From NCBI RefSeq assembly GCF_015223055.1, contig NZ_JADFBX010000021.1, forward strand, positions 27,203-91,202: a DNA stretch of 64,000 nucleotides, given 5' to 3'. Under the pieces are notes generated by a model that was not told where the DNA came from, did not search any database, and saw only the letters and a program-made list of their open reading frames with translations. Origin of the DNA: Pedobacter sp. MC2016-24 (GTDB taxonomy: Bacteria; Bacteroidota; Bacteroidia; Sphingobacteriales; Sphingobacteriaceae). Each line of letters begins with the position of its first letter. The first letter of the stretch is position 1. The translations under genes were made by a program, and so were the position numbers. Shown in pieces: positions 29,380-37,735 of the stretch.

Positions 29380-30651
29380 ATGAAATTAACCGAATTTAAT
29401 ATGAAAAGACCCGGTCTGTTACTGGCTTCTATACTTGCAGTTACGGTGTCAGTATCCTCATTTATATGGTTTTCGCCCAAGACGGAGCTGATTAAAAAAG
29501 ATTTTTCGACCGCTGAAAAGCAATATTCCAAAATGCTGAAAAGCCAGACTGATTTGACCCAGTTTCCACGTACTTCTGATAAAAATGGTGCGGTAAAAAC
29601 AACCGATGTTTGGGATTGGACACAGGGTTTTTTTGCTGGCGGTTTATGGTATATTTATGAGTACACGAAGAAACCAGAGTGGAAGGCTGCTGCCACAAAG
29701 TGGACAGAAGCATTAGAACAAGCTCAGTTTTTAACGCAGCATCATGATGTTGGCTTTGTGATGTATTGTTCTTATGGCAATGCGGTAAGGTTTGAGAAAG
29801 ACCCGGCAAAACTGGAGAAGTATCATAAAATATTGATTCAATCTGCAGAGTCTGCATTAACCCGTTTTGATCCTAAAGTAGGATTGATCAAATCCTGGAA
29901 TACCAAGGCTTCATGGGATAAAAAAACAGTCTGGCAATACCCGGTAATCATCGACAACATGATGAACCTGGAAATGCTATGTTACGTTTCTAAGCTGACC
30001 GGCAATCCAAAGTATAAAGATGTAGCCATAAGTCATGCGCTGAATACCATGAAAAATCATTTCAGGCCAGATTTTAGCACCTACCACGTTGTTGACTATG
30101 ATGCCAATGGAAATGTGTTGCACCAGCAGACCAACCAGGGGTATGCGGACAATTCGACCTGGTCGAGAGGGCAGGGCTGGGCAATTTATGGTTTCACCAT
30201 GATGTACCGCGAAACCAGGGATCAGCGTTTTCTGGATGCCGCACAAAAGGCTGCGGATTTCTATATCAACCATCCCAATTTACCAAAAGACAAGATCCCT
30301 TACTGGGATTTCAATGTCAATCAGTCGGGATATCAACCGGATTGGGCTTATGACGCCAATAAACTTTCTTATATTCCCCGAGACGCATCGGCAGGAGCAC
30401 TGACAGCCTCAGGTTTATTGGAGTTAAGTACCTTTGCTAAAGACGGTAAAAAGTACTTTACGCAAGCGGAAATGATGCTAAAGTCTTTGTCTGGGGCAGA
30501 CTACCTGGCTAAACCCGGTACAAATGCCGGATTTATTTTGAAGCATTCGGTAGGCAGTTTTCCGCACAATAGTGAAATTGATGTGCCTTTAATTTATGCG
30601 GATTATTATTTCCTTGAAGCATTGTTGCGCTATCAAAAAATCGAAAAATAA
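29380..30651 (+). CDS. GH88 unsaturated glucuronyl hydrolase (second copy)
   Basis: This second GH88 of the locus has 423 residues. WDWTQGFFAGGLWYIYEY opens the barrel. QHHDVGFVM gives Asp123 and IDNMMNLEML gives Asp192 as the expected acidic residues. VDVPLIYADYYFLEALLRYQK-like sequence ends it, as in the copy at 423. The two differ enough in their loops (this one has an extra NQSGYQPDWAYDANKLSYIPRDAS region) that they probably favour differently linked or differently sulfated disaccharides. ATG at 29401 is an alternative start that would begin directly at the signal-anchor segment. It is the last gene before the strong terminator at 30849. Confidence 0.93.
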   Translation: MKLTEFNMKRPGLLLASILAVTVSVSSFIWFSPKTELIKKDFSTAEKQYSKMLKSQTDLTQFPRTSDKNGAVKTTDVWDWTQGFFAGGLWYIYEYTKKPEWKAAATKWTEALEQAQFLTQHHDVGFVMYCSYGNAVRFEKDPAKLEKYHKILIQSAESALTRFDPKVGLIKSWNTKASWDKKTVWQYPVIIDNMMNLEMLCYVSKLTGNPKYKDVAISHALNTMKNHFRPDFSTYHVVDYDANGNVLHQQTNQGYADNSTWSRGQGWAIYGFTMMYRETRDQRFLDAAQKAADFYINHPNLPKDKIPYWDFNVNQSGYQPDWAYDANKLSYIPRDASAGALTASGLLELSTFAKDGKKYFTQAEMMLKSLSGADYLAKPGTNAGFILKHSVGSFPHNSEIDVPLIYADYYFLEALLRYQKIEK

Positions 30652-30848
30652 TTTTTTCAGTGAAAGCAAGGAACAAGTTAAGCGATGATTTTTTATGAAT
30701 GGCCTGACGCATAACTGTATTGTGCATTTTTGATGCTGAATCGCAGAAAATCATAGAAGATTTCGTTGTATAATTTATACATTTGTTCAGTTTAGGTTTG
30801 TAACTATCTAATTTGTGTTCCTACAATTGGTGCCTGAACAGTATTTAA

Positions 30849-30878
30849 CAGGGACGTTCGCAGCGTCCCTGTTTTTTT
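30849..30878 (+). terminator. Strong rho-independent terminator closing the glycosaminoglycan locus
   Basis: CAGGGACG pairs perfectly with CGTCCCTG around a 7-base loop, followed by seven T. It lies about 200 bases after the last gene. The intervening DNA has no open frame of note and may be an untranslated tail or a small RNA. Confidence 0.85.
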
Positions 30879-30945
30879 ATGTCTGAACCAGACCTCTTTT
30901 CAATTGATTTAGCAGGGAGCTATTAAGACTAGTCCGCAAGCTTGT

Positions 30946-31265
30946 CAGTCAATAAATTAATCAAGTAAGCCATTAAGTAATCAATCAAGTAATTAAGTAA
31001 TCAATTAATCAAGCAATTAAGCAAGCAATCAAGTAATCAATTAAACAAGCAAATAAGTAAGCAATTAGGTAATCAATCACGCAATCAATCAAGCAAGCAA
31101 TTAAACAATCAATTAAGTAAGCGATCAAGTAATCAATTAAACAAGCAAATAAGTAAGCAATTAGGTAATCAATCACTCAATCAATTAAACAAGCAATTAA
31201 GTAAGCAATCAAGTAATCAATTAAGCAAGCAATTAAACAATCAATCAAGTAAGTAACCAATCACA
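30946..31265. repeat. Degenerate tetranucleotide array, 80 units in constant phase
   Basis: The stretch is made almost only of the 4-mers CAAT, CAAG, TAAT, TAAG, TAAA and CAAA (consensus YAAN), with unit starts kept in one phase for 320 bases and no indel. A 51-base segment at 31030-31080 recurs exactly at 31126-31176, 24 units later. All reading frames contain frequent stops on both strands, so it is not coding. It lies between the terminator at 30849 and the GH3 gene. Confidence 0.85.
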
Positions 31266-31285
31266 CCATACCCGGGTGTATATAT

Positions 31286-31385
31286 GGAGGCAAATTTGGT
31301 GCCTCCGAAAGGTCCTAGGCGCTCTTTGCTCCCCTTCAGGAGCCTAAGAGATGCCAGACCTAGAGGAGCGCACCTAATTTGCATG
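31286..31385 (+). repeat. Palindromic structured element, copy 1 (upstream of GH3)
   Basis: A 44-base core (31314-31357) shares almost every base with 33990-34034. The core folds through GGC/GCC, CTCTT/AAGAG and GCTCC/GGAGC around a C-rich loop. Outside the core, AGGT pairs with ACCT, and further out 31290-31302 pairs with 31370-31382 over 13 positions with few mismatches. GGAGGC/GCCTCC (31286-31306) is an alternative local hairpin. It ends 90 bases before the GH3 start. Confidence 0.75.
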
Positions 31386-31474
31386 TTAAAATAGTTGAAC
31401 TTAATGCCAATTTCAACCCATCATAAAATCCTATTTTAGTGGATTAGAACCATTTCTTGCAATTTTTTACTCAC

Positions 31475-33883
31475 ATGATGAAATACAAGCCACTGGCATT
31501 GGCCGCATTGCTGTCTTTAGCAATGACTGCCGATGCACAAAAGAAGAATATCTATCACAAAGGCTGGGTAGATTTCAACAAGAACGGAAAAATGGATGTT
31601 TTTGAAGATCCTGCTAAACCCGTAGAAGCCAGGATTAAAGATTTGCTGAGCCAAATGACACTGGATGAGAAAACCTGCCAGACGGCTACACTTTACGGGT
31701 ATGGGCGGGTGCTTAAAGATGAGATGCCGACAGCGGACTGGAAAAATCAAATATGGAAAGACGGTATAGCCAATATTGATGAAGAGCTGAACAGTTTGCC
31801 TTACAATAAGAAAGCGGTAACCGCTTATTCCTATCCTTTCAGCAAACATGCCAATGCGATTAACACAGTACAGAAATGGTTTGTAGAAGAGACGAGAATG
31901 GGAATCCCTGTTGATTTCAGCAATGAAGGTATTCATGGTTTATGCCATGATCGGGCAACACCTTTTCCGGCACCCATCAATATTGGTACGACCTGGAACC
32001 GGGAGCTGGTTTACCGTGCCGGAGGTACGGTGGGTAGAGAAGCGAAAGCATTGGGCTATACCAATGTGTATGCACCAATTCTTGATGTTGCCAGAGACCA
32101 GCGCTGGGGGAGGGTAGTGGAATGCTATGCTGAAGATCCTTATTTAATTGCAGAATTGGGTAAACAAATGACCCTGGGTATTCAGGATCAGGGCACAGCC
32201 GCCACATTAAAGCATTACGCCGTTTACAGCGTACCAAAAGGAGGCCGGGATGGGCAGGCACGTACTGACCCGCATGTTGCACCGAGAGAATTGCATGAAA
32301 TGTTTTTGTATCCATTCAGAAGGGTGATTCAGGAAGCGAAACCCATGGGGATTATGAGTAGTTATAACGATTGGAACGGGGAGCCGGTTACCGGAAGTTA
32401 TTATTTTCTAACAGAATTGCTTCGTAAGCAATATGGTTTTGATGGCTATGTGGTATCTGACAGCGAAGCCGTTGAATTTATCTCCAGTAAACATCATGTT
32501 GCTGCGGATTATAAGGGTGCCGTAAAGCAGGCTATTGAAGCGGGACTGAATGTACGTACCCATTTCACGATGCCGGAAAATTTTATCCTGCCGCTTCGGG
32601 AATTGGTTAAAGAAGGTTCTGTATCTATGAAAACGCTGGATGAGCGTGTAGCTGATGTACTTCGTATAAAATTCAGACTGGGGCTTTTTGATGATCCCTA
32701 TGTCAAAGATCCTGCTTCATCGGATAAAAAAGTACATACCCAGGCCGACGAAGAGATCGCCGTTCAGTTGAACCGCGAGTCTATGGTCTTGTTAAAAAAC
32801 GACAAAGGAGTTTTGCCCCTGGATGTTAACAACTATAAGAATATACTGGTTACTGGCCCTTTAGCGACTGAAACAACTTATACAACCAGCAGATACGGTC
32901 CTTCTAATAACCCGATTACCTCTATTTTAGATGGGATAAAGGGATTTGTTGGGCAGAAAGCGAAAGTCCATTATGCCAAAGGATGTGAGGTAATTGATGC
33001 CAAATGGCCGGAAAGCGAAATTATTCCTACCGAGCTGAGTACAGCAGAACAAACTCAGATTAATGAGGCTGTTGAGGCTGCAAAGCAGGCTGACATTGTG
33101 ATTGCGGTGGTTGGGGAAACGGATGATCAGGTTGGGGAGAGTAAATCGAGAACCGGACTAAACTTACCCGGCAGACAGCTGTTGCTCTTGCAGGCGCTTC
33201 ATGCTACAGGGAAAACCATTGTTATGGTGATGGTTAACGGGCGGCCTTTAACAATCAATTGGGAAAACCGGTTTCTACCAGCCATCCTTCAGGCGGGTTT
33301 TCCGGGGCCATCGGCAGGTAAAGTTGTGGCTGAAACATTATTCGGGGATAACAATCCCGGGGGTAAGTTAACCATGACCTATCCAAAATCAATTGGGCAA
33401 ATTGAATTAAATTTCCCTTTCAAGCCTGGTTCTCAAGCTGGTCAGGGTAAAAATGACGATCCCAATGGGAATGGAAAGACGCGGGTTTTAGGTGCACTAT
33501 ATCCCTTCGGTTATGGCTTAAGCTATACCACCTTCGAATTTAGCAACCTGCAGGTTAACCCGACAGAAATTAATGCCCAGGCGGATATACAAATAAGCGT
33601 AGATGTTAAAAATACAGGATCAAGAAAAGGCGACGAGGTGGTGCAGCTTTACCTTAAAGACTTGGTGAGCAGTGTCACCGTTTATGAATCCGTATTGAGA
33701 GGATTTGAACGTGTAAAACTCGCAGCCGGAGAAACCAAAACTGTACGATTTACCCTGCATCCGGATGACCTTGCCCTCCTGGATAAAAACATGAACTGGA
33801 CCGTCGAACCCGGTAAATTTGAAGTGATGATCGGCAACTCCTCAGAGGACATCAAACTGAAAAAAGAATTCACAGTCAAATAA
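31475..33883 (+). CDS. GH3 beta-glycosidase
   Basis: GH3 enzymes such as beta-glucosidases and beta-xylosidases remove terminal beta-linked sugars. The protein has about 802 residues and a signal peptide ending TADAQ. Next comes a short DFNKNGKMDVFEDP acidic loop resembling a calcium-binding loop. The (beta/alpha)8 domain has WGRVVECYAEDPYL, LKHYAVYSVPKGGRD and the nucleophile segment GYVVSDSEAVEF. The second domain has SMVLLKNDKGVLPL, and a C-terminal fibronectin-III-like domain ends the protein (VKNTGSRKGDEVVQLYLKD). ATG at 31475 or 31478 is chosen over the TTG at 31457. The gene stands alone between two copies of a palindromic element and is outside the glycosaminoglycan operon. The sugar removed cannot be told from sequence. 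Confidence 0.93.
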   Translation: MMKYKPLALAALLSLAMTADAQKKNIYHKGWVDFNKNGKMDVFEDPAKPVEARIKDLLSQMTLDEKTCQTATLYGYGRVLKDEMPTADWKNQIWKDGIANIDEELNSLPYNKKAVTAYSYPFSKHANAINTVQKWFVEETRMGIPVDFSNEGIHGLCHDRATPFPAPINIGTTWNRELVYRAGGTVGREAKALGYTNVYAPILDVARDQRWGRVVECYAEDPYLIAELGKQMTLGIQDQGTAATLKHYAVYSVPKGGRDGQARTDPHVAPRELHEMFLYPFRRVIQEAKPMGIMSSYNDWNGEPVTGSYYFLTELLRKQYGFDGYVVSDSEAVEFISSKHHVAADYKGAVKQAIEAGLNVRTHFTMPENFILPLRELVKEGSVSMKTLDERVADVLRIKFRLGLFDDPYVKDPASSDKKVHTQADEEIAVQLNRESMVLLKNDKGVLPLDVNNYKNILVTGPLATETTYTTSRYGPSNNPITSILDGIKGFVGQKAKVHYAKGCEVIDAKWPESEIIPTELSTAEQTQINEAVEAAKQADIVIAVVGETDDQVGESKSRTGLNLPGRQLLLLQALHATGKTIVMVMVNGRPLTINWENRFLPAILQAGFPGPSAGKVVAETLFGDNNPGGKLTMTYPKSIGQIELNFPFKPGSQAGQGKNDDPNGNGKTRVLGALYPFGYGLSYTTFEFSNLQVNPTEINAQADIQISVDVKNTGSRKGDEVVQLYLKDLVSSVTVYESVLRGFERVKLAAGETKTVRFTLHPDDLALLDKNMNWTVEPGKFEVMIGNSSEDIKLKKEFTVK

Positions 33884-33906
33884 CATCGCGCTAAATAATG
33901 CGATAA

Positions 33907-33962
33907 GCACTATGCTCCTTGCATCACGCGCTCTGCACTATGCCATTTGCATCATGCTATTT
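33907..33962. repeat. Imperfect 28-base tandem repeat, two copies
   Basis: GCACTATGC..TTGCATCA.GC occurs at 33907 and again at 33935, exactly 28 bases later, with scattered substitutions. It lies between the GH3 stop and palindrome copy 2 and has no open reading frame. Confidence 0.6.
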
Positions 33963-33984
33963 ACTCAAAAATCACCTTCTATGA

Positions 33985-34039
33985 AGCGACCTAGGCGCTC
34001 TTTGCTCCCCCTTCGGGAGCCTAAGAGATGCCAGTCGCA
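33985..34039 (+). repeat. Palindromic structured element, copy 2 (downstream of GH3)
   Basis: The core (33990-34034) matches copy 1 except for one extra C and one A/G change in the loop. The flanking stem is different in sequence but still pairs: AGCGA with TCGCA here, where copy 1 has AGGT with ACCT. Such compensatory change argues that folding is what is conserved. It could also serve as terminator for the GH3 transcript or for the convergent mce gene, although there is no T-run. Confidence 0.75.
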
Positions 34040-34050
34040 GAATAGAACGG

Positions 34051-35031
34051 TTATTTTTGACCTTCAGCCTCAGCTTTTGCTCTCTTTTTAAAGAATCCGC
34101 GGAATAAGAAATTACTTTGTAAAGCTTCCAGATCTTCATCTAGTTTTTTACTGCTGGTCTCCAGATTCTTCATAATAGATTTCACCTGCTCAGCGGTTTT
34201 TGCATCATTGATCAATAAACCCACCGCATTATCTGTCTGGTTGAATTTCGAAGAAGCTTTATTCAAATTCTCGGTCATGGCAGAAGCTGACTGTGCTGTT
34301 TTTTGCAATTCTGTAACGGCTCCCTGTAATTTTGCAAATACAGCGGTATCTGTCATTAGTTTATCGGCTAAACCTCCCTTAGTATTTAAGGTTTTGGTAA
34401 AGGTATTCATCTCTGCGGCCATTCTGTTTGCGGATGCAGTTGTGTTTTTTAGGTTTTCCACAATTGTCCTAAAATTGGCGGCAATCTTTTCGTCTGTCAG
34501 CAAAGCACCAGCCGTTCCTTTACCCTCTACCAGGCTTTTAGAAAGTACTTTAAAATCTGAAGTTACATCTACCAGGTTTTTGTTGTTTACCTGGAATGTT
34601 TTCATGATGTCATCGGTAGAAAGCGCGGTATTAACCTGAAGTTGATCCCCATCCTCTATAAAAGGAAATTTAGGACTTCCACCACCGATCACGACGATCT
34701 TATTTCCAATTAAGCCGTCGGAACTGATACTTGCCGTAGAATTTTTGTGAATATACTTATGGGCATCCTCTTCGATGTTCATAAACACCTGGACCTGCGA
34801 TGTTCCATAGAACTGAATCTTTTTAATTGTCCCGATTTTTACCCCTGAAAACCAAACGTTACCGCCCGATTTGAGACCCTGTATATCGCTAAAAACAGCA
34901 TTTACAGTAAAGCTTTTTACAAAGGTTTTTCTCTGGCTTCCTAAAGTAAAAACGCCTAAAACGAATATCACCAGGCCGATGAGTATAAATACTCCAACTG
35001 TGATCTGTTTGCGGTTGTCTGTTGCTTGCAT
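34051..35031 (-). CDS. MlaD/MCE-family lipid transport protein
   Basis: The 326-residue protein has one N-terminal membrane anchor (VGVFILIGLVIFVLGVFTLG). An MCE domain follows (FSDIQGLKSGGNVWFSGVKIGTIKKIQF..., VVIGGGSPKFPF) and then a long helical tail with repeated heptad-like stretches. MCE proteins bind phospholipid and hand it between membranes with an MlaE/MlaF-type ABC transporter. It lies 8 bases after the ATPase gene on the same strand, and permease, ATPase and MCE genes form one operon read leftwards. The substrate is likely phospholipid; direction of transport is not known from sequence. Confidence 0.9.
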   Translation of the reverse strand: MQATDNRKQITVGVFILIGLVIFVLGVFTLGSQRKTFVKSFTVNAVFSDIQGLKSGGNVWFSGVKIGTIKKIQFYGTSQVQVFMNIEEDAHKYIHKNSTASISSDGLIGNKIVVIGGGSPKFPFIEDGDQLQVNTALSTDDIMKTFQVNNKNLVDVTSDFKVLSKSLVEGKGTAGALLTDEKIAANFRTIVENLKNTTASANRMAAEMNTFTKTLNTKGGLADKLMTDTAVFAKLQGAVTELQKTAQSASAMTENLNKASSKFNQTDNAVGLLINDAKTAEQVKSIMKNLETSSKKLDEDLEALQSNFLFRGFFKKRAKAEAEGQK

Positions 35032-35039
35032 ATTTTCTG

Positions 35040-35813
35040 TTACTGAATAAAATTATAGTCATAGAAAGGTTTCACCCTTTCGTCATTTGTATTAAAAACT
35101 TCTTCAAAGGTACCAACCCTTTGAAATTGTCCGTCTAAAAGCATCGCTACCCGGTTACCCACGGATTTGGCACAGGTAAGGTCGTGGGTAATCACGATGG
35201 AACTGGTGTGAAAACGCGTCTGTACTTCGTTAATCAAATTGTTGATCTCCAGACAGGTTATCGGATCCAGTCCGGCTGTAGGCTCATCGTAAAGCATGAT
35301 TTCCGGGCGCAATATCAAGGTCCGGGCAATACCAATCCTTTTTCGCTGTCCACCCGAAAGTTCAGATGGCATCTGGTTTATGGTATTCAGCAAACCTACT
35401 GCATCCAGCATTTCTTCTACAGCATGTTTCACCTCAGCTTTGGTCAGGTTTTTTTGATTCCTTACCAATGGAAATTCCAGATTTTCCCTAACAGTCATAC
35501 TATCATACAAAGCACTGTTCTGGAAAGAAAATCCAACCTTTAGCCGGAGTTCCAGTAATTCTTTATAGGTAATCTGATCTACAAGTTGCCCGAGTACTTT
35601 GACATCGCCTGCATCGGGCGTCAGCAGTCCGACAATGATTTTGATCAATACAGATTTTCCGGTACCGGATTTACCCAATACCACAAGGTTCTCTCCTTTA
35701 TACACATCCAGGTCAATTCCTTTCAATACATGGAAATTTCCAAATGATTTCATCAGACCTTTAATCTCAATGACTTTTTCGGCACCTTTATCCGTTTGCT
35801 TTTTCTGTTCCAT
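35040..35813 (-). CDS. MlaF-type ABC transporter ATPase
   Basis: This 257-residue nucleotide-binding subunit powers the MCE lipid transporter. Walker A is LGKSGTGKS, the signature is ELSGGQRKRIGIARTL, and Walker B is PEIMLYDEPTAGLD, followed by the H-loop IVITHDLTCAKSV. N-terminal VIEIKGLMKSFGNFHVLKGIDLDV is the usual first strand pair. It lies between the permease gene (10-base gap upstream) and the MCE gene (8-base gap downstream), so all three should be co-transcribed. No membrane segments are present, as expected for the cytosolic ATPase. Confidence 0.93.
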   Translation of the reverse strand: MEQKKQTDKGAEKVIEIKGLMKSFGNFHVLKGIDLDVYKGENLVVLGKSGTGKSVLIKIIVGLLTPDAGDVKVLGQLVDQITYKELLELRLKVGFSFQNSALYDSMTVRENLEFPLVRNQKNLTKAEVKHAVEEMLDAVGLLNTINQMPSELSGGQRKRIGIARTLILRPEIMLYDEPTAGLDPITCLEINNLINEVQTRFHTSSIVITHDLTCAKSVGNRVAMLLDGQFQRVGTFEEVFNTNDERVKPFYDYNFIQ

Positions 35814-35823
35814 TGCTTAAGAT

Positions 35824-36633
35824 TTAGGTTCTGAATAAACTGAAAAACTGTACTGAAACTACCTCTTCAATAAATATGAGGAACATCGCTATAACTACTG
35901 CTGAGTTTGCCGCTTTACCAACGCCCTCAGTTCCTTTAGACGAATTGTAGCCCTGGTAGCAGCCTACGACACCAATGGTAAAGCCAAATAAAATCGCTTT
36001 AATGGTTGAGGCTGTAAAGTCAAGAAATGTAATTTGTTCTAATGAAGACTGAAAAAATGCTTTTGCACTTGTATTTTCACTTAGCGACACGTTTAGTAAG
36101 GCACCACACATACCCACCATAGCAGTATAAAAGGTAAGTATAGGTATAGTAATTGTTGCCGCGAGTACGCGTGTGGATACTAAAAATTTAAAAGGGTTGG
36201 TTGCAGAGACCTCCATGGCGTCAATTTGTTCGGTAACACGCATAGAACCAAGCTCCGCACCGATACTGGAACCTACCTTACCGGCGGCGATCAGTCCTGT
36301 TAATAGTGGTGCCAGTGTTCTGAGTAAGGCAATCCCTACAAGGGAAGGTAACCAGGACGTTGCGCCAAACTCTGACAGGGATGGCCTGGACTGCTTGGTA
36401 AATACAATTCCTGTAATGAAACCTGTAGTTGAAATCAGTAAGGCCGAGCGGTATCCAATCTCATAACATTGGCGAAATAGCTCTTTCAGCTCATAAGGAG
36501 GAAGAAAACCCTCTTTGAAAAAACGAGCAATAAATTTATACACATCATATAGTGTCAAGAACATCCGGCTCAACCTACCGGGGCCTTTAACTTCCTTTTC
36601 TTGTTCTAAGGGTTGCTCAGTCTTGCTCTCCAT
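35824..36633 (-). CDS. MlaE-family ABC transporter permease
   Basis: This 269-residue permease has about five hydrophobic segments (for example ISTTGFITGIVF, LVGIALLRTLAPLLTGLIAAGKV, FGFTIGVVGCYQGYN). It carries the MlaE hallmark GSSIGAELGSMRVTEQIDAMEV, in which the conserved Glu/Gln segment couples to the ATPase. It is the first gene of the permease-ATPase-MCE operon and is read leftwards from the 350-base divergent region. An N-terminal charged stretch (KTEQPLEQEKEVKGPG) is extra relative to the core family. Confidence 0.93.
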   Translation of the reverse strand: MESKTEQPLEQEKEVKGPGRLSRMFLTLYDVYKFIARFFKEGFLPPYELKELFRQCYEIGYRSALLISTTGFITGIVFTKQSRPSLSEFGATSWLPSLVGIALLRTLAPLLTGLIAAGKVGSSIGAELGSMRVTEQIDAMEVSATNPFKFLVSTRVLAATITIPILTFYTAMVGMCGALLNVSLSENTSAKAFFQSSLEQITFLDFTASTIKAILFGFTIGVVGCYQGYNSSKGTEGVGKAANSAVVIAMFLIFIEEVVSVQFFSLFRT

Positions 36634-36982
36634 GAATTAGCCTAATATCATATATTATCATTGTTGTAACAGCAATTGTTAGTTTTTGTTTAGGAGGTAC
36701 TAACAAACGGTACGCCATAATTTTGTAAAGTTAAAATTTGCCAAATAAACTGCACGTTATTTTATTGTATCTGAATGCTTTTAATTTCGAGCATTGTGGT
36801 TGTCTGGCAAGCTTTGCTGTCATCTGGTGATAAATTGCTTGTGTTTTGATTTATTTTTTTGCCTAAAGGTTAGGTTTTTGCTTTTATTCTTCTGCGTATG
36901 CTAATTATTTAGAATATTTATAAATAGATTTATCGCACAATTTTTTAGAAAAGTAGCGATCTGCACCTTAATATATCACAGC
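36634..36982. other. Divergent intergenic region between the lipid transporter and methyltransferase
   Basis: This AT-rich 349-base gap must hold promoters for both directions. A TAATTTTG -7-like octamer lies on the plus strand at 36718-36725, but it is too far from 36983 to be sure. No open frame, hairpin or RNA was recognised. Confidence 0.6.
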
Positions 36983-37660
36983 ATGGAAAATAAGTGGACT
37001 GAACAAGATCTGATGCAAATTGCGCGTCAACTGAGTTGTCCGGATGGAGAAGATGGAATCAGGACTGCACAGCGCATGGCACATACCAACGACCAGATGA
37101 CGCAGGAAACCTATAAAGCTTTAAGGCTTAGCGTGGGTGATCAGGTGATGGAAATTGGTCCTGGTAATGGTAATCATGTCCGAAATCTGATGACTGTTGC
37201 TGAGGATCTTAATTACTGTGGCGTAGATATCTCAGAAACTATGGTTGTCGCGGCGAATGAACTGAATGCTGAATTGCTTGGAAGCAATGTCTCTTTTCAG
37301 CTGACTGCTGCAGATCAACTGAACTTCCCGGGCGATTTTTTTGATAAAATATTCACGGTAAACACGATTTACTTTTGGCAAGATCCTGAAGCTTATGCCC
37401 GGGAGATATTCCGCGTGTTGAAACCTGGTGGGGTGTTCAGCTTAGGCTTTGCCTCCAGAGATTTTATGGAAGGACTGCCTTTTACCAAATACCGGTTTAA
37501 CTTGTATGACAAAGTGACCGTTGAAGCCTTGTTGATCAAGGCAGGTTTTTCTGTTTTGGAATTTATTGAGTTTATGGATGTGACCACCAGTAATACCGGT
37601 GTGGTTGTGGAAAGGGAAGTTCTGATTGCCCGTGCGACAAAAATTAGCGGCTTAGGTTAG
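36983..37660 (+). CDS. SAM-dependent class I methyltransferase
   Basis: The 225-residue protein has a Rossmann methyltransferase core. Motif I is VMEIGPGNGNHVRNLM, the acidic strand-2 end is YCGVDISETMV, and AADQLNFPGDFFDKIFTVNTIYFW is motif III/IV, followed by REIFRVLKPGGVFSLGFASRDF. This is the UbiE/type 11 group, which acts on small molecules, quinones or lipids; the substrate cannot be named. It stands alone, with a short gap to a hypothetical gene carrying its own promoter. Confidence 0.85.
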   Translation: MENKWTEQDLMQIARQLSCPDGEDGIRTAQRMAHTNDQMTQETYKALRLSVGDQVMEIGPGNGNHVRNLMTVAEDLNYCGVDISETMVVAANELNAELLGSNVSFQLTAADQLNFPGDFFDKIFTVNTIYFWQDPEAYAREIFRVLKPGGVFSLGFASRDFMEGLPFTKYRFNLYDKVTVEALLIKAGFSVLEFIEFMDVTTSNTGVVVEREVLIARATKISGLG

Positions 37661-37686
37661 TATTATTAAAAAAATATTCCCGTTGA

Positions 37687-37718
37687 TTTGGAATAAATCT
37701 AAATAATAATCACCTTTG
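37687..37718 (+). promoter_or_regulatory. Bacteroidota-type promoter before the 121-residue gene
   Basis: TTTG at 37687-37690 (-33) and CACCTTTG at 37711-37718 (near TAnnTTTG) are separated by 20 bases. The predicted start is about 12 bases before the ATG at 37736. Confidence 0.5.
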
Positions 37719-37735
37719 CCTTACAAGTAAAATCA

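Larger units (their letters stand above)
30652..31474. other. Long gene-free interval: tail, terminator, tetramer array, palindrome
   Basis: This 823-base interval contains, in order, an unannotated 200-base stretch with a TACATTTG box at 30778-30785, the terminator at 30849, the tetranucleotide array and the palindromic element. No coding frame on either strand has a convincing composition. Confidence 0.8.

Noticed and set aside
30946..31265. CRISPR array or coding repeat in the tetranucleotide tract
   Set aside because: There is no repeat/spacer alternation and no cas genes. Every reading frame is broken by frequent stops on both strands.
31314..31357. Integron attC-like recombination site
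   Set aside because: No RYYYAAC/GTTRRRY core sites were found and no integrase is in the window, so only a structured repeat is reported.
34208..34639. 143-residue plus-strand frame inside the mce gene
   Set aside because: It is antisense to a well-supported MCE protein and lacks any family pattern; treated as a shadow frame.
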